Of a stretch of 64,000 bases of DNA, positions 1 through 7,671 are shown piece by piece (the first letter of the stretch is position 1; each line of letters opens with the position of its first letter). Source of the stretch: Luteimonas viscosa (GTDB taxonomy: Bacteria; Pseudomonadota; Gammaproteobacteria; Xanthomonadales; Xanthomonadaceae); the NCBI RefSeq assembly GCF_008244685.1, contig NZ_VTFT01000001.1:2335248-2399247 (forward strand). Reading direction: 5' to 3'. The notes under the pieces were generated by a model that saw only the letters and a program-made list of their open reading frames with translations, searched no databases and was not told the origin of the DNA. The position numbers and the translations under genes are program-made.

Positions 1-5
1 TGCGC

Positions 6-578
6 TCAGTCACGGTTCCAGCACGCGGCGGGCAGCGGGGCGCATGCTTCGAAGAGCCTGGTCGTCGTCGTGCGCCGGTACGTGCCGGCCATCGCCGTGC
101 CCATCGGGCAATGCTCGAACCTGCCGTCCAGTTGCACAGCGTCGCCCTGCAGCGTGAGGACCAGTCGCGGCGCGGAATGCAGGTCGCTCGCATCGAGGCC
201 GCCGATGTCGCTTTCGAACGGAACCGGGGCCGCGTCGATGCGATCGCCTTCCAGCCGCCCTTCGGCGACCGCCTGGCAATCGGCCGCGACTCCGGCGCCA
301 TCACCCGGATCGCCGCCACCGTGCACTTCGATCCGGTACTCGCCTGCGCGGCCGGGCAGGGCGACCACGCGCAACTCGGAGACCAGCGGCGGTGCCATCG
401 CGTAGATGCCGACAGGTGAACGGGCTTGCGCAGGAGCCGGCGCCTGCGGCGCCTTCGCGGTCGCGCCGGAGGCCACGGCCTGGGTGCGCGCTTCGCAGGC
501 CGCGAGCACGAGCACGCATGACAGGGCGATGCTGCGGGCAGACGGCGCGGCGCCTGCGTGGGAACCGGTCGGGGCCAT
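6..578 (-). CDS. Putative lipoprotein of unknown function
   Basis: A 190-residue protein. The chosen ATG has a GGAG ribosome site about 8 bases upstream; the open frame continues further upstream but only through intergenic repeats. Residues 1-27 form a signal sequence ending in a lipobox (L-A-A-C, Cys28), so the mature protein should be lipid-anchored. A flexible Ala/Pro stretch (about 35-52) follows, then a compact domain with three further cysteines or more (Cys101, Cys154 and two near the C-terminus) that could form disulfides in the periplasm. No family was recognised. It lies downstream of htpG in the same direction but is separated by 600 bases of palindromic repeats, so co-transcription is unlikely. 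Confidence 0.7.
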   Translation of the reverse strand: MAPTGSHAGAAPSARSIALSCVLVLAACEARTQAVASGATAKAPQAPAPAQARSPVGIYAMAPPLVSELRVVALPGRAGEYRIEVHGGGDPGDGAGVAADCQAVAEGRLEGDRIDAAPVPFESDIGGLDASDLHSAPRLVLTLQGDAVQLDGRFEHCPMGTAMAGTYRRTTTTRLFEACAPLPAACWNRD

Positions 579-824
579 GCGTGTCTCCGGGGCGAAGAGC
601 GGGGAACGATAGCGCGGTGGCCTTGGGCGTGTCGTGAGCGGTCCGGATGCTCCTTCCCGCCCGCAGGGCGCCGGACCCTTCACGGGTGGAAGGAGCCGAA
701 GGCGGATCGGGGCGTTGCAGGCGGGTGCGGCGCGTCGAAAGCCGGCCCTCACCCCAACCCTCTCCCCCAGAGCGGGAGAGGGGGCAAGAGGCGCCGCGCC
801 GCTTGAAGGATGACCCGGCCCGCC

Positions 825-866
825 GGAGAAGGTGCCGAAGGCGGATGAGAGCGCGCCGCAGGCGCG
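825..866. repeat. 42-base dispersed repeat, copy 1
   Basis: This copy and the one at 956-997 share GGAGAAGGTGCCGAAGGCGG followed by ATGAG(A/G)GCGCGCCGCAGGCGCG. A diverged third copy lies near 686-725. The element resembles dispersed intergenic repeats of Xanthomonadaceae; its mobility or function is unknown. Confidence 0.75.
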
Positions 867-955
867 CATTGCGACGGGAACCCGTCCCTCGCCCGGGCAC
901 TCCCCGCTGGGAGGCAGAGGGAGCCGACCATTGCCCATTCCTTCTCCCGCTTGCG

Positions 956-997
956 GGAGAAGGTGCCGAAGGCGGATGAGGGCGCGCCGCAGGCGCG
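956..997. repeat. 42-base dispersed repeat, copy 2
   Basis: This matches the copy at 825-866 with one visible difference (G for A after ATGAG), offset by 131 bases. It directly follows a CTCCCGC/GCGGGAG hairpin. Confidence 0.75.
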
Positions 998-1042
998 GGG
1001 CAGTGGGGCTCATGAAGGTGCGTGTATGCGGCGCTTCATCAT

Positions 1043-1184
1043 CCAGCCCGGCGCAGCACGCCGGGCGTTCGAAAGGGCCGCACGGCAGTGCCGTGCAAAC
1101 GGCCCTTCCTCACCCAGCCCGGCGCAGCACGCCGGGCGTTCGGGACGGCCGCACGGCAGTGCCGTGCAAGCGGCCATCCCTCAC
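1043..1184. repeat. Tandem 71-base double-hairpin repeat downstream of htpG
   Basis: Two units (1043-1113 and 1114-1184) repeat almost exactly. Each contains two perfect 7-bp stems: CCCGGCG-CAGCA-CGCCGGG and GCACGGC-AGT-GCCGTGC, the second nested within a longer GGCC...GGCC pairing. The htpG stop codon (1181-1183) lies at the very end of the second unit, so htpG messages would end in four stacked hairpins. This suggests transcription termination or 3'-end protection, which is an inference; there is no T-tract. Confidence 0.75.
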
Positions 1185-3091
1185 CCCACCAGCAGGCGGT
1201 TCATCCGTTGCACGAATGCGGATGGGTCCGGCAGCGGGGCGCCGGCGGCGAGTTCCGCCTGCTCCAGCAGCAGGGTGGCGAGGTCGCCGGCACGGGCGTC
1301 GTCGGTTTCGCTTTCGATCTTCTTCAGCAGGGCGTGTTGCGGATTGATCTCCAGCGTCGGCCTGTTCTCCGGGAGCTCCTGGCCGGCTTCGCGCAGGAGG
1401 CGAGCCAGGTGCGGCGCCATCTCGTGGTCCGACAGGGCGAGGCACGAGGGCGAATCGGTGAGGCGCGCGGATACGCGCACGTCCTCGACGCGTTCGCCCA
1501 GCAGGCCCTTGAGCCTGTCGAGCAATGGCGCCGCGGCCTTCGCGGCTTCTTCCTGCTTCGCCTTGCCGGCCTCGTCCAGCGGCAGTTCGCCCTTGGCGAC
1601 ATGGCGCAGCGGCTTGCCGGCGTATTCGCGCAGGTGGCCGAGCATCCACTCGTCGATGCGGTCGGACATCAGCAGCACCTCGATGTCCCTGGCGCGGAAG
1701 GCCTCCAGCTGCGGGCTGCCGGCGGCGGCGCGATGGCCGTCGGCGGTGATGTACCAGATCGCGTCCTGGCCCGGCGCCATGCGGCCGATGTAGTCGTCGA
1801 GCGACACGGTCTGCGCCGCGCCCTCGCCTTTCGTCGAGGCGAAGCGCAGCAGCCTGGCGATGCGCTCGCGATTGGCATGGTCTTCGACGATGCCCTCCTT
1901 CAGCGTGTTGCCGAAGGCCTTGAGGAAGGCGGCGAACTTCTCCGGCTCGTCGCGCGAGAGCTTCTCGATCAGGTCCAGCACGCGCTTCACGCACGCGCCC
2001 CTGATGCGTTCGAGCTGGCGGTTGTGCTGCAGGATCTCGCGGCTGACGTTGAGCGGCAGGTCGTCGGCATCCACCACGCCGCGCACGAAGCGCAGGTAGC
2101 TGGGCAGCAGCTCCTCGGCCGCGTCCATGATGAAGACGCGCTTGATGTAGAGCTTCAGCCCCTTGCGCTCGTCGCGCCCGCCCATCATCAGGTCGAACGG
2201 CGGTTGCGAGGGCAGGTACAGCAGGGTGGTGAAGCTCTGGCTGCCCTCGACCCGGTTGTGCGACCACGCCGCGGCGTCGTTGAAGTCGTGGCCGAGCGAC
2301 CTGTAGAAGTTCTGGTACTCCTCGTCCGTGATCTCGCTCTTGGGACGGGTCCACAGCGCGGAGGCGTCGTTGGCGGTTTCCCACTCCGGGGCGGCATCGG
2401 CCTTGGCCTCGTCGGCGTCGTCGTCCGCCTGCGCGGGCGCAGCCTCCTTCGGCATCCGGATCGGGAACGCGACGTGGTCGGAATACTTGCGCACCAGCGC
2501 GCGCAGCTTCCAGCCGTCGAGGAACTCGTCCTCGTCGGGCTTGAGGTGCAGCACCACGGTGGTGCCGCGCTGGTCGAGCGTGGCGGGTTCGAGCGTGTAC
2601 TCGCCGCGGCCGTCGCTCTCCCACTTCACGCCGGCCTCGGGGGCGTCATCGGCGCGGCGGGTGAACACGGTCACCCGGTCGGCGACCACGAAGGCGGAGT
2701 AGAAGCCCACGCCGAACTGGCCGATCAGGCGCGCGTCGGCCTTCTGCTCGCTGCCCAGCGCCTCGAGGAAGCGGCGCGTGCCGGAGCTGGCGATGCTGCC
2801 GATGTTGGCCACCACCTCGTCGCGGTTCATGCCGATGCCGGTGTCGGCGATGGTGATCGTGCGTGCGTCCCTGTCCCAGCTGACGTCGATGTGCAGCTCG
2901 CCGGCGCCCGACAGCAGCTCGGGCTTGGCGATGGCCTCGAAGCGCAGCTTGTCGCAGGCATCGGAGGCGTTGGAGACCAGCTCGCGCAGGAAGATCTCCT
3001 TGTGCGAGTACAGCGAGTGCGTGACCAGGTGCAGCACCTGGGCGACCTCGGCTTCGAACTTGCGGGTTTCGGTGGTGGTGGCGTCGGTCAT
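1181..3091 (-). CDS. htpG: Molecular chaperone HtpG (Hsp90 family)
   Basis: ATP-dependent cytosolic Hsp90-type chaperone, 636 residues, normal for HtpG. The N-terminal GHKL ATPase is clear: catalytic Glu37 and Asn41 in the ELVSNASDACDKLRF box, Asp83-x-Gly-x-Gly at 83-87 in ADTGIGM, the GSIASSGT lid segment and the GQFGVGFYSAF loop. Middle and C-terminal dimerisation domains follow, ending in MNRLLVG. An acidic Ala/Asp/Glu linker separates the N and middle domains. The start ATG agrees with the family's usual short N-terminus. A sigma-32-like promoter is visible upstream (see 3126-3153), fitting heat-shock control. The gene is divergent from the YdeI-like gene and is followed by tandem hairpins. 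Confidence 0.97.
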   Translation of the reverse strand: MTDATTTETRKFEAEVAQVLHLVTHSLYSHKEIFLRELVSNASDACDKLRFEAIAKPELLSGAGELHIDVSWDRDARTITIADTGIGMNRDEVVANIGSIASSGTRRFLEALGSEQKADARLIGQFGVGFYSAFVVADRVTVFTRRADDAPEAGVKWESDGRGEYTLEPATLDQRGTTVVLHLKPDEDEFLDGWKLRALVRKYSDHVAFPIRMPKEAAPAQADDDADEAKADAAPEWETANDASALWTRPKSEITDEEYQNFYRSLGHDFNDAAAWSHNRVEGSQSFTTLLYLPSQPPFDLMMGGRDERKGLKLYIKRVFIMDAAEELLPSYLRFVRGVVDADDLPLNVSREILQHNRQLERIRGACVKRVLDLIEKLSRDEPEKFAAFLKAFGNTLKEGIVEDHANRERIARLLRFASTKGEGAAQTVSLDDYIGRMAPGQDAIWYITADGHRAAAGSPQLEAFRARDIEVLLMSDRIDEWMLGHLREYAGKPLRHVAKGELPLDEAGKAKQEEAAKAAAPLLDRLKGLLGERVEDVRVSARLTDSPSCLALSDHEMAPHLARLLREAGQELPENRPTLEINPQHALLKKIESETDDARAGDLATLLLEQAELAAGAPLPDPSAFVQRMNRLLVG

Positions 3092-3125
3092 GGACCCTTC
3101 CCTTGCATGGCCAGGCAGGCCGCGG

Positions 3126-3153
3126 ATATGCGTGCGCCAGCGGCGATTTCAAG
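3126..3153 (-). promoter_or_regulatory. Probable sigma-32 (heat-shock) promoter of htpG
   Basis: Reading the minus strand, CTTGAAA (complement of 3147-3153) is followed after 13 bases by ACGCATAT (complement of 3126-3133). This closely fits the RpoH consensus CTTGAAA / CCCCATnT, with two mismatches in the -10. It lies 35-62 bases upstream of the htpG start codon. The assignment rests on the known heat-shock control of htpG plus the match. Confidence 0.6.
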
Positions 3154-3176
3154 CGCGCCGGTGCTATCTTCCGCGC

Positions 3177-3728
3177 ATGGACAAGGCCCCTGCCGGCATC
3201 CGGTTCAAGGCGACGCTGCAGCGCCCGGCGCAGCCCAAAGGCGCTTCGTGGCGGTTCCTGGTGCTGCCCGCCGCGGCCAGCGCCAGGCTGCCCACGCGCG
3301 GCATGGTCACCGTCGACGGCACCCTGGAGGGCCAGCCGTTCCAGGCGACGCTGGAGCCGGATGGCAAGGGCAGCCACTGGCTGAAGGTGGAGAAGAAGCT
3401 GCGCGAGGCCGCGGGCGTCGACGCCGGCGACACGGTCGCGCTGGAGGTCGCGCCGGTGGCGCGCGAGCCCGAGCCGAAGGTGCCCGCGGACCTGCGCCGC
3501 GCGCTGTCCGCGCATCCGGCCGCGCTGGCGACCTGGAAGGACATCACCGCGGTCGCGCGTCGCGACTGGATCCACTGGATCACCTCGGGCAAGAAGGCCG
3601 AGACGCGCGCCAGGCGCATCGCCACCGCCTGCGACAAGCTCGCCTCGGGCATGCGCCGCGCCTGCTGCTTCGACCGCTCGGGCATGTACAGCCAGGGCAA
3701 CATGGGGGCACCGGAAGCGGCGGCGTAG
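3177..3728 (+). CDS. DUF1905 / YdeI-OmpD-associated family protein
   Basis: A 183-residue cytoplasmic protein. Residues about 5-95 match the DUF1905 fold (FKATLQRP... WRFLVLP... GTLEGQPFQATLEPDGKG... GDTVALEV). Residues about 105-165 match the YdeI/OmpD-associated segment (LRRALSAHPAALATW... RRDWIHWITSGKKAETRARR), sometimes called the bacteriocin-protection family. The molecular role is not known. The ATG is the first one whose product begins at the DUF1905 start; upstream codons overlap the htpG promoter. It is divergent from htpG and is followed by the convergent lipocalin gene. The label 'bacteriocin protection' should not be read as demonstrated immunity. Confidence 0.8.
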   Translation: MDKAPAGIRFKATLQRPAQPKGASWRFLVLPAAASARLPTRGMVTVDGTLEGQPFQATLEPDGKGSHWLKVEKKLREAAGVDAGDTVALEVAPVAREPEPKVPADLRRALSAHPAALATWKDITAVARRDWIHWITSGKKAETRARRIATACDKLASGMRRACCFDRSGMYSQGNMGAPEAAA

Positions 3729-3834
3729 ACGCCGCCGGACGGGACCCTGCGCCAGCGATCGCGGCACACGCACGCATCGTCCGGCGTCCGCGTCCGGCGC
3801 GTTGCGCCGTTGTCCGCACCTGCGCGCGTGGCGG

Positions 3835-4329
3835 TCAGGCCGTTGGCTGCCGCGTGTGCGGGGTGTGGATCAGCCGCGTGAGGTCGAAGCCCTGGCGCTC
3901 GGCCAGGGCGAGGTAGTGGGTGCGGGTGGTTTCGTCGAGCCGGGGTTCGCGCGACAGCAGCCACAGGTACCTGCGGTCGGGACTGCCGACCAGCGAGACG
4001 CTGTAGTCGGGCGCCAGCGCGAGGATCCAGTAGTCGCCCCGGGTGAAGGGAATCCAGCGCAGGCCTTCGGGCAGGAAGCTCACCTCCAGCCGGCTGCCGC
4101 TGTCGTCGACCGCGCTCGCCTCGCCCACCGCCTCCTCGACCTCGCAGTTGCGGCGCATGCGGTTGCGTACTTCCACCTTGCCGTCGTCCTGCAGCGCGTA
4201 GTGGGCCGAGATGTCGGTCGCGTCTTCCGGTTCGAAGCGCATCGGCAGGCGCGCGATCTCGTACCAGGTGCCCATGTAGCGCGCGAGGTCGACCCGGGCG
4301 ACGGTGGCCGGTTCCTGGTGGTCGGACAT
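3835..4329 (-). CDS. Lipocalin family protein (Blc-like) without signal peptide
   Basis: A 164-residue lipocalin. The family signature G-x-W-Y (Gly20, Trp22, Tyr23 in YMGTWYEIARLP) is present, followed by the beta-barrel strands and the Blc-type FLPEGLRWIPFTRGDYWILAL / YLWLLSREPRL motifs. Bacterial Blc proteins are usually outer-membrane lipoproteins that bind fatty acids or lysophospholipids, but no lipobox or signal sequence is visible here, even from the upstream ATG at 4437. This copy may therefore be cytoplasmic. The ATG at 4329 was chosen because upstream residues are low-complexity. Its neighbours are not obviously related. Confidence 0.85.
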   Translation of the reverse strand: MSDHQEPATVARVDLARYMGTWYEIARLPMRFEPEDATDISAHYALQDDGKVEVRNRMRRNCEVEEAVGEASAVDDSGSRLEVSFLPEGLRWIPFTRGDYWILALAPDYSVSLVGSPDRRYLWLLSREPRLDETTRTHYLALAERQGFDLTRLIHTPHTRQPTA

Positions 4330-4456
4330 GCGGTGCCTGCGTTGCGGGGAGGATGGGCGCAGGTATAGGCGCCACGGGGTGAATTCGCCGTCGTCGTGGC
4401 GACGCGCCGTCCGGTCGGCGGTGGCATGTTCCTGCATGGGATGCCGCGCCTGGCTG

Positions 4457-5656
4457 CTATCGGCTGGCGTAGCGCTCCACCAGCGCGACCGCTTCGGCGC
4501 AGCCGTCCTCGCCCTGCATGCGCTCGCCGAGCGACGCCGCCTGGCGGCGCGCGTCCTCGCTGCCGGCGAACGCGATCGCCTCGCCCAGCCGCGCGGCGGT
4601 GATCGTGCTGCCCCTGAGCGCGTGGCGCATCACGCCGGCCTGGCGCAGGCGCGCGTTCCAGAAGAACTGGTCGCCGGCGAAAGGCACGATCACCGACGGC
4701 ACGCCCGCGCGGCAGGCCGAATGGGTGGTGCCGGAGCCGCCGTGGTGGATCGCCAGCGCGGTGCGCGGCAGCAGCCAGTCGTGCGGCACGTGCCCCACCG
4801 CATGGAAATTGGCGGGCAGTTGCGCGGCATCGATCCCGCTCCAGCCGGGGTGGAACAACGCGCGGCGCCCGCCGACCGCGCCGACCACGGCGTCCAGCAG
4901 GCGCGCATTGTCGAAGCCGGTCATGCTGCCGAAGCCGACGTAGACCGGCGGCTCGCCGGCGTCGAGGAAGGCGAGCAGGTCCGCGTCCGGTCGCCAGTCC
5001 GGCGCCCTCGGCGGGATCCACTGGCCACAGACGTGCGCGTTGTCGCGCCAGTCGGCCGGCCGCGGCACCAGCGCGGGCGAGATGCCGTAGAGCATCGGGT
5101 GCTCGTCCCAGATGCGGCGACGTGGCGGCAGCCCCGCGGCCCGTCGCGCGCGATTGGTGGCGCCGCGGAACAGCTGCCAGGTGAGCCGGCTGAAGAGCCA
5201 GTGGCTGGCGAAGTTGAGCGCACGTGGCGGTGCCAGCGGCAGGAACGGCGAGGGAAATTCCGACGTGCCGGAAATGGGGATCAGCAACGCGCCGATCGCG
5301 GGGACGCGCAACGCCTCGGCCGCCGACAGCCCCGCGAACGCCGCCAGACCCGACACCACCACCGCATCGCAATCGCGCCCCGCCTCGATCGCCTGCGCCA
5401 GCCAGTCGCCGGTGTGGCGCAGCGAGAGCGCCGAGAGGTTGCGGGTGATCTCGCGCATCGCACCCTCGACCGCGAGCGCGGCGCGGATGTCGCCCGCCAG
5501 TGCACTGCACGGCAGGCCGAGGGCGCGGGCGCTGTCGAGGGTGGAGGCGTCGGCCAGCAGGTGCGCCTCGTGCCCGGCCTGCTGCAGCGCATGGCCGAGC
5601 GCGGCCAGTGGGCGGGTGTCGCCTTCGGTACCGTAGGTGAGCAGCAGGATCTTCAT
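4457..5656 (-). CDS. GT1-family glycosyltransferase (UDP-glycosyltransferase-like)
   Basis: A 399-residue GT-B-fold glycosyltransferase of the sterol-glucosyltransferase / MurG-like bacterial type. The N-terminus MKILLLTYGTEGDTRPL has the Gly-Thr-x-Gly-Asp acceptor-side motif. The C-terminal nucleotide-sugar site reads AIHHGGSGTTHSACRAGVP, then PFAGDQFFWNARL. In the GT1 family this HHGG...GT...G-P...P...DQ arrangement binds UDP- or TDP-sugars. The acceptor cannot be told from sequence; lipids or small natural products are usual. The ATG at 5656 starts exactly at the Rossmann strand. It lies 23 bases downstream of the SLC13 carrier gene in the same direction and may be co-transcribed. Confidence 0.85.
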   Translation of the reverse strand: MKILLLTYGTEGDTRPLAALGHALQQAGHEAHLLADASTLDSARALGLPCSALAGDIRAALAVEGAMREITRNLSALSLRHTGDWLAQAIEAGRDCDAVVVSGLAAFAGLSAAEALRVPAIGALLIPISGTSEFPSPFLPLAPPRALNFASHWLFSRLTWQLFRGATNRARRAAGLPPRRRIWDEHPMLYGISPALVPRPADWRDNAHVCGQWIPPRAPDWRPDADLLAFLDAGEPPVYVGFGSMTGFDNARLLDAVVGAVGGRRALFHPGWSGIDAAQLPANFHAVGHVPHDWLLPRTALAIHHGGSGTTHSACRAGVPSVIVPFAGDQFFWNARLRQAGVMRHALRGSTITAARLGEAIAFAGSEDARRQAASLGERMQGEDGCAEAVALVERYASR

Positions 5657-5679
5657 CCGCCCCGATGATAGCCGTCGCG

Positions 5680-7614
5680 CTACAGCGGCCAGAAGCGCAG
5701 CAACAGCGGAATCGACACCACCAGCACCAGCAGCTGGACCGGCACACCGAGTCGCCAGTAATCGCCAAAACGGAAACCGCCGGGCCCGAGGATCAGGGTG
5801 TTGTTCTGGTGGCCGATCGGGGTCAGGAACGCGCACGAGGCGCCGATGGCGACCGCCATCAGGTAGGGGTCCGCGTTGACGCCGAGGGTGTTCGCGGCGC
5901 CGACCGCGATCGGGCACATCACCGCAGCGGTGGCGGCGTTGTTCATCAGGTCCGACAGCGTCATGGTCACCACCATCACCAGCACCAGGCCGAGCACCGG
6001 CTGGCCCCGCGCCACCGATTCGAACAGCCCGCGTGCGAGCAGGTCGGCGGTGCCGGTGGATTCCATCGCGCCGGCCACCGGAATCAGCGCCGCCAGCAGC
6101 ACGATCACCGGCCAGTCGATCGCCTCGTAGACCTCGCGCGGCGGTACCGTGCGCAGCGCCATGGACGCGACCACGCCCAGCGCGAACGCGACCGCCGCCG
6201 GCAACAGGCCGAACGCGGTCGCGGCGATGGCGAGCGCCAGCACCAGGGTCGCGGTGATCGCCTTGCGCCGGTCCGGGATGCGCAGCGCGCGTTCGGCCAG
6301 CGGCACTGCGCCGAACTGCGCGGCGAACCCGGAAATCGCATCCTGGGTGCCCTGCACCAGCAACAGGTCGCCTTCCTCGAACGGCTGCGAGCGAAGCCGT
6401 TCGAGCGAGCGCCGGCCGGCGCGCGAGATCGCGAGCACGTTGATGCTGTAGCGCGTGCGCAGGTCGAGTTCGGTCGCGGAACGGCCGGCCAGGCCGGAGC
6501 CCGGCCGCACCGCGATCTCCTGCAGGATGATGTCGGCGTGCGGGGTGCGGCGGTCGTCGTCCTTGCGCTTCTCCGGGCCGCCGGCGGGCTCGCTGCCGTC
6601 GACCGTATCGCCCGCGTGGCTGCCGTCAGCGGCCGGCGCGCGGGCTTGCGGGCCCTGCGCCGTTGCCGCTGCCCCGCTCCGATCGTCGGCTTGCGCCTGC
6701 TTCGCCTCGTCGTCCCCGGCCGGGGGCACGTCCTCCTCGAGCTTGAGCCCGAGCCCGGACAGCAGTTCGGACAGCGTGTCGGCATCGGCCTCGATCACCA
6801 GCACGTCGCCGGCGCGCACCACCCGCGACGGATGCGGCGCGTGCACGCGGAACTCGGACTGCACCATGCCCAGCACCTGCGCCTCGTGCCTGTCGAGCGA
6901 CTGTTCGATCTCGGCCAGGGTCTTGCCGACCGCGCGCGAACCCTCGGGCACGCGCACCTCGGTGAGATACGCACCGGGATCGAACCCCTCCGCCGCCGCC
7001 TCGCGCCGCACCGGCACCAGTTTCCAGCCGCCGATGGCGATCAGCAGCACGCCGGCGGCTGCCACGGCCACGCCCACCGGGCTGAAATCGAACATCGAGA
7101 ACGGCGCCTGTCCATTGGAGGCGCGGAAGCCCGACACGATCAGGTTCGGCGGCGTGCCGATCAGGGTGGTCATGCCGCCGAGGATCGAGCCGAACGCGAG
7201 CGGCATCAGCACCTGCCCCGGCGCGAGCTTGCGCTTGCGCGCGATCTGCAACGCCACCGGCATCAGCAATGCGAGCGCGCCGACGTTGTTCATGAAACCC
7301 GACAGCAACGCCGCCAGCCCCGTCAGCGCCGCGATCGAGAGCATCGGCCCGGCCTTGTCCGGCAGCGCGACCCGCGCCAGCGCATCGACCGCGCCGGAGG
7401 TCTGCAGGCCGCGGCTGAGCACCAGCACGCAGGCCACCGTGATCACCGCGGGATGGCCGAAGCCGGCGAAGGCGTGCTCGGGCGCGACCACGCCGACGCC
7501 GACACAGGCCATCAGCGACGCGCCCGCGACCAGGTCGTGGCGCCAGCGCCCCCACAGGAACATCGCGACCGTGGCCGCGAGGATGGCGAGGATCAGGATC
7601 TGGTCGGTCTGCAT
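5680..7614 (-). CDS. SLC13/DASS-family anion permease with two RCK_C domains
   Basis: Inner-membrane carrier, 644 residues. About five N-terminal helices (to residue 200) contain the substrate and sodium motif MNNVGALALLMP (109-120) and GGMTTLIGTPPNLIVSGF. Two cytoplasmic TrkA-C/RCK_C modules follow (about 207-295 and 360-440), then a second membrane half (445-644) with the repeat motif LMNNAATAAVMCPIA. This is the usual plan of DASS sulfate/dicarboxylate-type carriers with RCK inserts; the substrate is not determinable. The segment between the RCK modules (about 296-358) is an unusually long low-complexity Asp/Ala/Gly linker. The N-terminal ATG fits the first helix. Confidence 0.88.
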   Translation of the reverse strand: MQTDQILILAILAATVAMFLWGRWRHDLVAGASLMACVGVGVVAPEHAFAGFGHPAVITVACVLVLSRGLQTSGAVDALARVALPDKAGPMLSIAALTGLAALLSGFMNNVGALALLMPVALQIARKRKLAPGQVLMPLAFGSILGGMTTLIGTPPNLIVSGFRASNGQAPFSMFDFSPVGVAVAAAGVLLIAIGGWKLVPVRREAAAEGFDPGAYLTEVRVPEGSRAVGKTLAEIEQSLDRHEAQVLGMVQSEFRVHAPHPSRVVRAGDVLVIEADADTLSELLSGLGLKLEEDVPPAGDDEAKQAQADDRSGAAATAQGPQARAPAADGSHAGDTVDGSEPAGGPEKRKDDDRRTPHADIILQEIAVRPGSGLAGRSATELDLRTRYSINVLAISRAGRRSLERLRSQPFEEGDLLLVQGTQDAISGFAAQFGAVPLAERALRIPDRRKAITATLVLALAIAATAFGLLPAAVAFALGVVASMALRTVPPREVYEAIDWPVIVLLAALIPVAGAMESTGTADLLARGLFESVARGQPVLGLVLVMVVTMTLSDLMNNAATAAVMCPIAVGAANTLGVNADPYLMAVAIGASCAFLTPIGHQNNTLILGPGGFRFGDYWRLGVPVQLLVLVVSIPLLLRFWPL

Positions 7615-7671
7615 GGACGATGCCGCGGGCGGGACACGCGACAGGGTAACGATCCCGCGTGGACGTGCGCA

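Larger units (their letters stand above)
579..1180. other. Repeat-rich intergenic region
   Basis: No convincing gene is seen in these 602 bases between the lipoprotein start and the htpG stop. The stretch is filled with palindromic and dispersed repeats: two close copies of a 42-base element (825-866, 956-997), a diverged third copy near 686-725, CCCTCACCCCAACCCTCTCCC-type sequence with its inverted partner around 747-783, a CTCCCGCTTGCGGGAG hairpin (943-958), and two tandem 71-base hairpin units (1043-1184). Open frames crossing it have the low-complexity Arg/Ala/Pro composition typical of non-coding GC-rich DNA. Confidence 0.8.

Noticed and set aside
3177..3728. Bacteriocin immunity gene
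   Set aside because: The family label is historical; no bacteriocin gene or secretion system is nearby.
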